Origin: Acidiferrobacterales bacterium
Lineage (GTDB): Bacteria > Pseudomonadota > Gammaproteobacteria > Acidiferrobacterales > Sulfurifustaceae
NCBI GenBank assembly: GCA_919902095.1
Contig: CAKKQL010000153.1
Coordinates: forward strand, 1-11,744
DNA length: 11,744 nucleotides
Direction: 5' to 3'
The notes beneath the pieces were generated by a model. The model ran no database searches, was not told the origin of the DNA, and was given only the letters and a program-made list of their open reading frames with translations. The translations under genes were made by a program, and so were the position numbers. How positions within the stretch are numbered: the stretch's first letter is position 1; each line of letters begins with the position of its first letter. Below are positions 7,795 through 11,744 of this stretch, piece after piece.

Positions 7795-8109
7795 ATGACC
7801 CCGCGCGCGACGTTGCTCTGGGAAGAGCGCATCGACATGCCGGACGGCGCGATCGTCGAGATGGCCATCTGGCGCCTGACACGTCCAACGCCGGACCGTC
7901 CGCATGGTTTCAAGTACCGGCTCTATTTCGGACGCGGCGGGAAATGCCTGGTCCGTTACGACAACGAGGCCGGCAAAGGCGACCACAAGCATGTCGGTGG
8001 CCGGGAGAAGCCCTATCGATTCGTATCGGTGCGCCGGTTGCGCGAGGATTTTTGGGCGGATGTCATGGGACTCGGAGGTTACGATGGCTCGTCGAAAGAA
8101 AAAACTTAG
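7795..8109 (+). CDS. tumE: TumE-like toxin (DUF6516 family), toxin-first TA module
   Basis: The 104-residue product matches my recollection of the DUF6516/TumE toxin family in its three conserved stretches: GAIVEMAIW (18-26), VRYDNEAGKGDHKH (53-66) and EKPYRFVSV (71-79). The conserved D, H and R residues in the last two are the likely functional core. TumE toxins are reported to block growth in the TumE-TumA type II toxin-antitoxin system; I do not know the target well enough to state it. ATG at 7795 is preferred because homologues begin a few residues before the conserved ATLL. An ATG at 7786 and a TTG at 7759 are also in frame, but both lie in the promoter. There is no Shine-Dalgarno, and the start sits almost on the predicted transcription start, so translation may be leaderless. 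The last 26 nt overlap the antitoxin gene. Confidence 0.83.
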   Translation: MTPRATLLWEERIDMPDGAIVEMAIWRLTRPTPDRPHGFKYRLYFGRGGKCLVRYDNEAGKGDHKHVGGREKPYRFVSVRRLREDFWADVMGLGGYDGSSKEKT

Positions 8110-8452
8110 CATCGGTGTTGGTTCGGCCAAGGAAACCCTCGACCGCTTCGAATCGGTATGGAAGCGCATCGAGCGTGGCGAACGCGTCACCCCGGAGCAC
8201 AGGCTTTCCTTTTCGAGCCTGCCGCAACTGCTCAAGGAACTTTCGCCGGCGCGCTGGGCGTTGCTCGAAGCGCTGCGCACGAAGGACAGGATGACGATCT
8301 ATGCGCTTGCCAAGCATCTCGGTCGCGATTACAAGAATGTTCACACCGACGTCGTGCGGCTGATGGAGCTAGGCCTCATCGAGAAAGCCAAGGATGACCG
8401 AATATTTGTCCCTTGGGATGTAATCTCCGCTGAATTGAAGCTTGCGGCGTGA
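8084..8452 (+). CDS. tumA: TumA-like antitoxin, HVO_A0114-family winged-helix DNA-binding protein
   Basis: This is the expected partner of the upstream TumE-like toxin. The 122-residue product starts with a very basic segment (MARRKKKLS). Its C-terminal half, about residues 53-102, reads as a winged helix: LSPARWALLEALR, MTIYALAKHLGRDYKNVHTDV as helix-turn-helix, and VRLMELGLIEK leading into the wing. HVO_A0114-type regulators have this architecture and act as antitoxins and autorepressors in TumE-TumA modules. The ATG is supported by GGAGG at 8074-8078 with a 5-nt spacer, placed inside the toxin reading frame. The 26-nt overlap means the two proteins are translationally linked. The likely operator is the palindrome at 7775-7793. 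No terminator with a T run follows. Confidence 0.85.
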   Translation: MARRKKKLSIGVGSAKETLDRFESVWKRIERGERVTPEHRLSFSSLPQLLKELSPARWALLEALRTKDRMTIYALAKHLGRDYKNVHTDVVRLMELGLIEKAKDDRIFVPWDVISAELKLAA

Positions 8453-8490
8453 TTCCTCCTGCGCCCGCCGGTCCGGGGTGGGCCCAGGCA

Positions 8491-8510
8491 GACCCCTGTG
8501 CTAGATTCCT
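8491..8510 (+). repeat. 20-bp direct repeat, copy 1 (upstream of higBA)
   Basis: This 20-mer (GACCCCTGTGCTAGATTCCT) recurs with 18 of 20 matches at 9356-9375. Both copies contain TGnTAGATT, which resembles an extended -10 promoter element. It lies in the 179-nt gap between tumA and higB, which otherwise holds only a GC-rich hairpin (8463-8483, no T run) and the higB promoter region. Confidence 0.6.
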
Positions 8511-8588
8511 TAAGAAATAACGGGGATTCGGGGAAACCGGAGTGGCGGAGCGCCCCTTGCAGGACCAATCCACCAGCGCGTCTCTTGT

Positions 8589-8627
8589 GGTTACCCGATT
8601 TGACAAAGGTAACATATAGGTTACTAT
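8589..8627 (+). promoter_or_regulatory. higBA promoter with GTTAC/GTAAC operator repeats
   Basis: A perfect -35 TTGACA (8600-8605) is followed after 16 nt by TACTAT (8622-8627). GTAAC (8609-8613) and GTTAC (8620-8624) form an inverted repeat with a 6-nt centre that runs into the -10. A third half-site GGTTACC (8589-8595) lies upstream of the -35. Such repeats are the usual binding sites of autoregulating HigA-type antitoxins. The -10 ends 4 nt before the toxin ATG, so the transcript would be leaderless or nearly so. Confidence 0.65.
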
Positions 8628-8631
8628 AGAA

Positions 8632-8958
8632 ATGTCGACACGGAACGTCGTCGAATATACCGAAGCAGACGGAACATCGCCTTTCCGGCATTGGTTCGAG
8701 CGTCTGGATGCCATCGCCGCTGCCAAGGTTTCCGCGGCGCTTTACCGGATGGCGCAGGGCAATCTCTCCAGCGTGAAACCCGTCGGCCAGGGCGTGGCGG
8801 AATACCGCATCGACTTCGGGCCGGGCTATCGCATCTACATCGGCCAAGAGGCCGATACGGTGGTGGTCCTGCTGGGCGGCGGCACCAAGAAAGGCCAGAA
8901 TCGAGACATCCGACACGCGCAGGAACGTTGGGCCCGATACAAGGCAAGCAAGAGATAA
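8632..8958 (+). CDS. higB: RelE/ParE-superfamily toxin (addiction-module killer protein, HigB-like)
   Basis: The 108-residue product belongs to the short killer-protein group of RelE/ParE toxins that are encoded ahead of their antidote. Supporting stretches are PFRHWFERLD (17-26), SVKPVGQGVAEYRIDFGPG (47-65) and LLGGGTKKGQNRDI (80-93), all typical of this group, together with a basic C-terminus. RelE/HigB toxins are generally ribosome-dependent mRNA endonucleases, while ParE members poison gyrase. The sequence alone does not decide between them, though HigB-type activity is the usual annotation. The ATG at 8632 lies immediately after the predicted -10 and lacks a good Shine-Dalgarno. The antitoxin starts 5 nt after its stop. 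Confidence 0.88.
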   Translation: MSTRNVVEYTEADGTSPFRHWFERLDAIAAAKVSAALYRMAQGNLSSVKPVGQGVAEYRIDFGPGYRIYIGQEADTVVVLLGGGTKKGQNRDIRHAQERWARYKASKR

Positions 8959-8963
8959 ACGAC

Positions 8964-9290
8964 ATGGCACTGACACGCGACTTTCGTGAAACCGTTCTGG
9001 CGCGCGCCCAGAAGGACCGCGGCTTCCGCCAGGCAATGCTGACCGAGGCGGTCAACGAACTCCTCATCGGCGATCTCGAAGCCGGCAAGGCCATGCTGCG
9101 CGATTACATCAACGCCACCATCACCTTTGACCGACTGGCGGTGGCGCTGGACAAACCCAGCAAGAGCCTGCAACGCATGCTCGGCCCACGCGGCAACCCG
9201 ACGGCGGAGAATATTTTTGCCCTGCTCAGGACATTGCAACGGGCCGAGCGGGTCCATCTGCGGGTCAATGCGGCGGGGAAGGCCGCATAG
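8964..9290 (+). CDS. higA: HigA-like antitoxin (addiction-module antidote, helix-turn-helix)
   Basis: The 108-residue product follows the killer protein by 5 nt and is its expected neutralising partner. The N-terminal part (RDFRETVLARAQKDRGFRQ) and AVNELLIGDLEAGKAMLRDYI are typical of the addiction-module antidote family. A helix-turn-helix of the Xre/HigA type follows at about residues 53-90, with FDRLAVALDKPSKSLQRML and NPTAENIFALL. Antidotes of this type bind the toxin and repress their own promoter, here most likely through the GTAAC/GTTAC repeats upstream of higB. No internal stop or frameshift is seen, so the module appears intact. A weak AGAGA about 9 nt before the ATG could serve as ribosome binding site. 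Confidence 0.87.
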   Translation: MALTRDFRETVLARAQKDRGFRQAMLTEAVNELLIGDLEAGKAMLRDYINATITFDRLAVALDKPSKSLQRMLGPRGNPTAENIFALLRTLQRAERVHLRVNAAGKAA

Positions 9291-9355
9291 CGGCCCCGCG
9301 CCCGGCGGTTTAAGGGCGGGTAAAGCCATCCTCCGACGCCGATTGGGTGGTCGCG

Positions 9356-9375
9356 GACCGCTGTGTTAGATTCCT
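9356..9375 (+). repeat. 20-bp direct repeat, copy 2 (at the higB2 truncation point)
   Basis: GACCGCTGTGTTAGATTCCT matches copy 1 at 8491-8510 in 18 of 20 positions. Recognisable HigB2 coding similarity begins at the right end of this copy (about LRFAD), so the repeat marks, or lies at, the breakpoint of the truncated toxin gene. Confidence 0.6.
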
Positions 9376-9571
9376 GCGGTTTGCCGACGCCCGGCGCGGC
9401 AAGGGCAAACGTGGCGGCCTGCGGATAATTTACTACTGGTGGGATGCGGGGTTTCAGTTTTGGCTCTTCACGCTGTATGACAAGGGCGAAATGGCTGACC
9501 TGACGCCGCTACAACGCAAGGCGCTCAAGGGAATGATCAAGGCGGAACTGGAAGCGAAGAGAAACCGATGA
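9368..9571 (+). pseudogene. 5'-truncated HigB2-type RelE toxin gene
   Basis: Only the C-terminal part of a RelE/HigB2 toxin remains. The frame contains LRFADARRGKGKRGG, RIIYYWW and FTLYDKGEMADLTPLQRKALKGMI, which are the conserved second half of this family. The usual first 40-45 residues, ahead of the arginine-lysine-glycine segment, are missing, and no matching sequence is found just upstream. The frame stays open back to GTG at 9347, so a 74-aa protein could be made, but its first residues (VVADRCVRF) do not resemble the family. The basic RNA-facing segment and the C-terminus are intact, yet loss of the N-terminal helices should prevent a normal fold. Its TGA overlaps the start of higA2 in ATGA, the arrangement of an originally intact operon. 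Confidence 0.72.
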
Positions 9572-9915
9572 AGACTACTGTCAAATCCAAAATGACGCGC
9601 GCCGCCAAGCGTGACCTTTTCGCCGAATTGAGCGAGGGCATGACGGCGCTCGCCGAAGCACGGCAAGGCAAGCGGACGCTGCGTACGCATGCGGTCGAGT
9701 ACAAGCCGGCGCCGAAGGTCACGCCGAAGGAACTGATTCGCGTGCGCGAAAACCTGAAGATCTCGCGCGCATTGTTCGCGGTCTATCTGCGGACTAACGC
9801 CCGTACTCTGGAGAACTGGGAGCAGGGGCGGGCTAAGCCAAATGCGCAGGCGGCGCTGCTGATCAATCTCGTCAAGCGGTATCCGGATACGGTCCAGCGG
9901 CTCGCGACTATCTGA
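9568..9915 (+). CDS. higA: HigA2-type antitoxin (Xre-family helix-turn-helix)
   Basis: The 115-residue product is full length and well conserved. It has DLFAELSEGMTALAEARQGK near the N-terminus, THAVEYKPAPKVTPKELI in the linker, and the helix-turn-helix at about 55-92, ending in YLRTNARTLENWEQGRAKP. By family it binds the cognate HigB2 toxin and represses its own promoter. Here the cognate toxin gene just upstream is truncated, so this is probably an orphan antitoxin. It might still repress or neutralise a related toxin elsewhere; that is conjecture. The ATG overlaps the upstream TGA by 4 nt, so it is translated by coupling from the remnant frame. Confidence 0.88.
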   Translation: MKTTVKSKMTRAAKRDLFAELSEGMTALAEARQGKRTLRTHAVEYKPAPKVTPKELIRVRENLKISRALFAVYLRTNARTLENWEQGRAKPNAQAALLINLVKRYPDTVQRLATI

Positions 9916-9921
9916 TCGCGC

Positions 9922-9948
9922 GAATTCCGGGGACACCATACTAAATTA
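9922..9948 (+). repeat. REP/RAYT-like repeat scrap, left of the small conserved gene
   Basis: The stretch holds GGGGACACCATACTAAATT, which resembles, from memory, the palindrome-rich sequences found beside REP-associated tyrosine transposases in many Gammaproteobacteria. No transposase frame is present. A related block (GGGGTC...GTACTTGAA) lies at 10309-10331. Confidence 0.3.
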
Positions 9949-10021
9949 ACTGGAACGGGACAAAGGCAGAAAAGAAGGGGAGTCAAGGCACCCCGCACGC
10001 CTGTAAAAACCTAAGGTTGCC

Positions 10022-10282
10022 ATGAAGCAATTAAAACATGAGGCAGAATTGGTTAAAGCCGCGATTCTCGCCGGCATGAAGTACGGTGAAGATCGGGGCG
10101 CCGTCGTGTTTGAGCCGACGGACTCGGCCAGCGAGAAAATCCTGTTTATCTACCGCCTGCTGGTCCACGATAAAGTCATTCAACCGTTGCCGGAAGATCA
10201 GGTCTCGCAACCCACCCTGCGGCATAAACTTGCCATCTGGTACTCCAAGCAACTGCCGAAAGATCATCCGCTTCTAAAATAA
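10022..10282 (+). CDS. Small conserved protein resembling DUF5062
   Basis: The 86-residue product is hydrophilic, has no signal peptide or membrane segment, and is probably cytoplasmic. It has the layout I recall for DUF5062: a helical N-terminus (KHEAELVKAAILAGMKYGEDRG), the phrase FEPTDSASEKILFIYRLLVHD (about 30-50), and a C-terminus with HKLAIWYSKQLPKDHPLL. No function is known to me and none can be inferred. The ATG has TAAGG at 10012-10016 with a 5-nt spacer. It stands alone on the + strand between higA2 and the minus-strand mazF. REP-like scraps lie on both sides, so it may have arrived as a separate cassette. It shows no pairing with a second small gene, so I do not call it a toxin or antitoxin. 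Confidence 0.75.
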   Translation: MKQLKHEAELVKAAILAGMKYGEDRGAVVFEPTDSASEKILFIYRLLVHDKVIQPLPEDQVSQPTLRHKLAIWYSKQLPKDHPLLK

Positions 10283-10308
10283 TTCCTCTGGGCGAAATCC
10301 GGGCTCAA

Positions 10309-10331
10309 GGGGTCAAGAGTACTTGAAAGGG
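10309..10331 (+). repeat. REP/RAYT-like repeat scrap with short palindrome
   Basis: The block begins GGGGTCAAGAGTACTTGAAA and contains the inverted repeat TCAAG-AGTA-CTTGA (10313-10326). It resembles the GGGGTCAGAGTACTT sequences that, from memory, accompany REP-associated transposases. With the block at 9922-9948 it brackets the DUF5062-like gene. Confidence 0.3.
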
Positions 10332-10451
10332 CGTCGCTCCCGCGCCGAGCCGTGTTCCGCCGCGCGCCGCTGGCGATCGTGCACGGCGGCCGCATCCAGC
10401 CGTTGCCGGACCTGTTCCTGCTGTTTCCGCGTCTACTCGGCTTCCTTGACC
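10313..10451 (-). pseudogene. Partial, nonsense-bearing copy of the small lipoprotein gene
   Basis: Read on the minus strand, this stretch encodes KQQEQVRQRLDAAA, almost the same as KQMEEVRQRLDSAA in the intact lipoprotein at 11186-11386. The DNA at 10385-10451 matches 11228-11294 in 53 of 67 positions without gaps. A TAG (CTA at 10433-10435) replaces the CAG glutamine codon of the intact gene. The signal peptide and lipobox half cannot be found upstream. The frame runs on past the intact gene's end point to a TGA at 10313. This is a decayed, 5'-lost paralogue or duplication, separated from the intact copy by mazEF. The rest of the 255-nt interval between the DUF5062-like gene and mazF holds nothing else I can identify. 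Confidence 0.65.
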
Positions 10452-10537
10452 CTGGCCGCGCCGCCCCGTTTCCGCGAGCCTTCAGCACCTTGCTGCGTCG
10501 TACAGTGGATTTGGCTTTGCGCATGCAGTTGGTTGAC

Positions 10538-10876
10538 TCAGGCACCCAGCACAGTTTTCAGCGCCCGGTTTACTGCTTTTCGGTCCTTGTCCGACAGCGA
10601 CCCACGTTTGGCGATGATAAAGCGGTGATCGAGGGTGAAAAGCTTCAGGCGCACGACCGATGCCGCCGGCAGGCCGGCGGCGTCGAGGTCCGAAATGGGC
10701 ACATCCAGCGGCCACGGCGGATTGTTGGCGCTCGTGATCATGGCCATCACGCTATGACCCACCTTCTTGTTGAACGCAGCGCTGCCGGAGACAACGAGCG
10801 CCGGACGGCGTTTTACTTGAGCCTTGTCGGTGAACGGGAAGGGGACGATGACGACGTCGTAGCGGTCATAATCCAC
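10538..10876 (-). CDS. mazF: MazF/PemK-family toxin (mRNA interferase)
   Basis: MazF/PemK toxins are small endoribonucleases that cleave mRNA at short sequences. The 112-residue product has the family opening DVVIVPFPFTD (7-17), the core RRPALVVS with Arg24 (23-30), AMITSA with Thr48 and Ser49, and the later strand VVRLKLFTL. These hold the arginine and threonine or serine expected in the active site. Length and fold-forming strands are complete, so it should be functional. The start is GTG at 10876, overlapping the end of mazE by 11 nt. This is the usual coupled antitoxin-first order, opposite in strand and order to the other modules here. It ends at 10538, near the decayed lipoprotein copy. 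Confidence 0.92.
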   Translation of the reverse strand: MDYDRYDVVIVPFPFTDKAQVKRRPALVVSGSAAFNKKVGHSVMAMITSANNPPWPLDVPISDLDAAGLPAASVVRLKLFTLDHRFIIAKRGSLSDKDRKAVNRALKTVLGA

Positions 10877-11093
10877 GGTATGCCTCTTCGTCCTCCCTGG
10901 AGAGCCATTCCGTCAGCGTGCCTTCGAGGGCCATGGCGTATTCCCTGTCGAGGACGGTGGCGCGCCGCACCCGGACGCTGTCGTTCTCGATCTCGAACAC
11001 GACGGCATCGCCCGGCTTCAGGCCAAGTTTGCGCCGCACGGCCAGCGGGATGGTTGCCTGGAACTTGCTCGTGACCTTGGAGATCTGCTGCAT
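10866..11093 (-). CDS. mazE: MazE/AbrB-family antitoxin
   Basis: The product (75 aa from ATG at 11093) has an N-terminal SpoVT/AbrB swapped-hairpin DNA-binding domain: VTSKFQATIPLAVRRKLGL, then KPGDAVVFEI and VRVRR, at about residues 5-45. The acidic C-terminal tail (EGTLTEWLSREDEEAY) would bind and inhibit MazF. An in-frame GTG at 11111 would add six residues (81 aa). The ATG is preferred because it lies nearer the conserved VTSK start and has AGG about 10 nt upstream, but this is not decisive. The 3' end overlaps mazF by 11 nt. Regulation is probably by MazE or MazE-MazF binding at the GTAATA repeats just upstream. Confidence 0.88.
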   Translation of the reverse strand: MQQISKVTSKFQATIPLAVRRKLGLKPGDAVVFEIENDSVRVRRATVLDREYAMALEGTLTEWLSREDEEAYRGL

Positions 11094-11113
11094 GACCGAG
11101 TTACCTGCCACCT

Positions 11114-11135
11114 GTAATAAAGTAATACTGTAATA
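11114..11135 (-). promoter_or_regulatory. Three phased hexamer repeats upstream of mazEF (candidate operator)
   Basis: The hexamer TATTAC (minus strand; GTAATA on the + strand) occurs three times at 11114, 11122 and 11130, exactly 8 bp apart, immediately upstream of mazE. The block is AT-rich against a GC-rich background. One copy could double as a -10 element, but no convincing -35 is seen. Iterated AT-rich sites suit AbrB-type autorepressors. Confidence 0.5.
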
Positions 11136-11185
11136 CTATCTGGTAGACGACTCCGATGGCAATCGGCCGGCCCCAGATCAAACCT

Positions 11186-11386
11186 TCACTGTTTTTCCGC
11201 CGCCATGGCCCGCTGCCGCTCGAGCGCGGCGGCCGAGTCCAGCCGTTGCCGGACCTCCTCCATCTGCTTTTGCGCCTGCTCGGCCTCCCTGGCCTTGAGC
11301 GCCCCGACCGTGGCCGCCGTGCCGGCTACCTCAGCGCCGCAACCCGCCAATCCCAGGACCAGCGCCAATACCCCGGATCGCCACAT
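11186..11386 (-). CDS. Small lipoprotein with coiled-coil-like helix
   Basis: The 66-residue product starts with a lipoprotein signal: one arginine (MWRSG), a hydrophobic stretch (VLALVLGL) and the lipobox LAGC with Cys16 as the lipidation site. After EVAGTAATVGA, a long charged alanine-glutamine-rich helix fills the rest (KAREAEQAQKQMEEVRQRLD), likely alpha-helical and perhaps self-associating. The residue after Cys16 is Gly rather than Asp, so outer-membrane sorting is expected if the Lol rule applies. GAGGTGA lies 4 nt upstream of the ATG, a strong ribosome binding site. I recognise a common type of small proteobacterial lipoprotein but no named function. A decayed partial copy lies at 10313-10451 on the same strand. 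Confidence 0.8.
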   Translation of the reverse strand: MWRSGVLALVLGLAGCGAEVAGTAATVGALKAREAEQAQKQMEEVRQRLDSAAALERQRAMAAEKQ

Positions 11387-11406
11387 TGGTCACCTCGTTC
11401 GGTTCA

Positions 11407-11443
11407 CTGACTACCCCAGCATAGGCCCTTTCTGACTACCCCA
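11407..11443 (-). repeat. Pair of direct 12-bp repeats upstream of the lipoprotein gene
   Basis: TGGGGTAGTCAG on the minus strand occurs at 11407-11418 and again at 11432-11443, with a 25-bp period, starting about 20 nt upstream of the lipoprotein ATG. The second copy adjoins an inverted repeat, CTACC (11436-11440) with GGTAG (11449-11453). The arrangement suggests a regulator-binding site, but no promoter hexamers are clear and the regulator is unknown. Confidence 0.35.
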
Positions 11444-11744
11444 TCCCCGGTAGTGGGGCGGGTGGCAGACCGCTGACTTCTGCCCGCCGACGGTTACCCG
11501 CAGTGCTTCAATCAGTGTTTGCTCAGCCGTCGTTTCGGTTTGGTTCTGATTTGCCGGATCTGAATGCTTACGCTGGGCAAGTCCATGCGGGCCTGCGGGC
11601 CTGGGCTGATTCGGGCTAATGCCGGAGGGGTAGAAGTGCGGGAACAGCTTTGACCTGGATGCCTGAATCAGTTCTGCCTGCTCTTTCTTATATTTGACAT
11701 AATATACATTATACGAATTATGGCTGGGTCTGGGTCGTAGCCAT
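11411..11744 (-). CDS. Possible 3' end of an unknown minus-strand gene (no start in window)
   Basis: A minus-strand frame is open for 110 codons from the right edge to TAG at 11413-11411, with no ATG, GTG or TTG in its first part. It reads, in pieces, YYVKYKKEQAELIQASRSKLFP, SPNQPRPAGPHGLAQRK and TAEQTLIEALRVTVGGQ. The composition looks protein-like (Q/A/E-rich, proline-rich middle), but I recognise no family. Against it, the stop falls within the repeat upstream of the lipoprotein gene, and the part nearest the edge crosses an AT-rich promoter-like palindrome. It may be a real C-terminus, a decayed gene, or chance. No other feature accounts for the last 300 bases. Confidence 0.3.
   Translation of the reverse strand, partial: WLRPRPSHNSYNVYYVKYKKEQAELIQASRSKLFPHFYPSGISPNQPRPAGPHGLAQRKHSDPANQNQTETTAEQTLIEALRVTVGGQKSAVCHPPHYRGWGSQKGPMLG
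11694..11721 (+). promoter_or_regulatory. Candidate promoter with AT-rich palindrome facing the right edge
   Basis: A perfect -35 TTGACA (11694-11699) is followed after 16 nt by AATTAT (11716-11721). The palindrome ATAAT-ATAC-ATTAT (11699-11712) sits in the spacer. The layout resembles a toxin-antitoxin promoter with operator. The first ATG after it (11720) leads to a stop within seven codons, so any gene it serves must begin beyond the window. Confidence 0.4.

Noticed and set aside
8463..8483. GC-rich 7-bp hairpin after tumA as a terminator.
   Set aside because: It is followed by CCAGGCAG rather than a T run. Rho-independent termination is not supported.
10264..10545. 93-codon minus-strand open frame between mazF and the DUF5062-like gene.
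   Set aside because: It is in a different frame from the decayed lipoprotein similarity in the same DNA, is arginine/serine-rich like a shadow frame, and overlaps the end of the DUF5062-like gene.
11720..11740. ATG just after the right-edge promoter as a new gene start.
   Set aside because: The frame ends at TAG after six codons.
1..11744. CRISPR array or phage-defence operon.
   Set aside because: No regularly spaced repeats of CRISPR size and no cas, restriction or other defence proteins apart from the toxin-antitoxin genes were found.

Overview
The window looks like the chromosome of a GC-rich gammaproteobacterium. The speD product is of the long Escherichia coli type, and uvrC-pgsA is followed by tRNA-Gly(GCC), tRNA-Cys(GCA) and tRNA-Leu(UAA), which is the E. 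coli order uvrC-pgsA-glyW-cysT-leuZ. The tRNAs encode their CCA ends. A sulfur-oxidizing or Chromatiales/Acidiferrobacterales-like lineage would fit, but that is inference.

Region 1 (1-7267) is a housekeeping block on the + strand. It holds the 3' end of a PolB-type 3'-5' exonuclease, then rlmD (23S rRNA m5U methylation), an L,D-transpeptidase-like YkuD protein and nagZ (muropeptide recycling). Start and stop codons here overlap or nearly touch. speD (polyamine synthesis) follows with its own promoter. A second tight run holds a family-5 uracil-DNA glycosylase, uvrC (nucleotide excision repair; ATGA overlap) and pgsA (phosphatidylglycerophosphate synthase).

Region 2 (7285-7668) is a tRNA transcription unit with a good sigma70-type promoter, the three tRNA genes, and a terminator-like hairpin with a T run between the first two.

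Region 3 (7669-11386) is an accessory island beginning directly after tRNA-Leu. It is made almost wholly of toxin-antitoxin modules: tumE-tumA (DUF6516 toxin with a winged-helix antitoxin), higB-higA (RelE/ParE type, toxin first), a 5'-truncated higB2 fragment with an intact higA2, and mazE-mazF on the minus strand. Between and after them lie a small conserved gene resembling DUF5062, REP-like sequence scraps, a nonsense-bearing partial copy of a small lipoprotein gene, and the intact lipoprotein gene. The modules carry their own operator-like inverted or direct repeats at their promoters. Several are broken or duplicated, as expected of a site that repeatedly gains and loses cassettes next to a tRNA gene.

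Region 4 (11387-11744) has no recognised gene. A minus-strand frame without a start is open from the right edge to 11411 and may be the 3' end of an unknown gene. A consensus -35 with a small AT-rich palindrome near the edge points out of the window.

No CRISPR array, insertion sequence with a transposase, or clear new multi-gene system is visible. The best leads are the regulatory architecture and mosaic structure of the toxin-antitoxin island.
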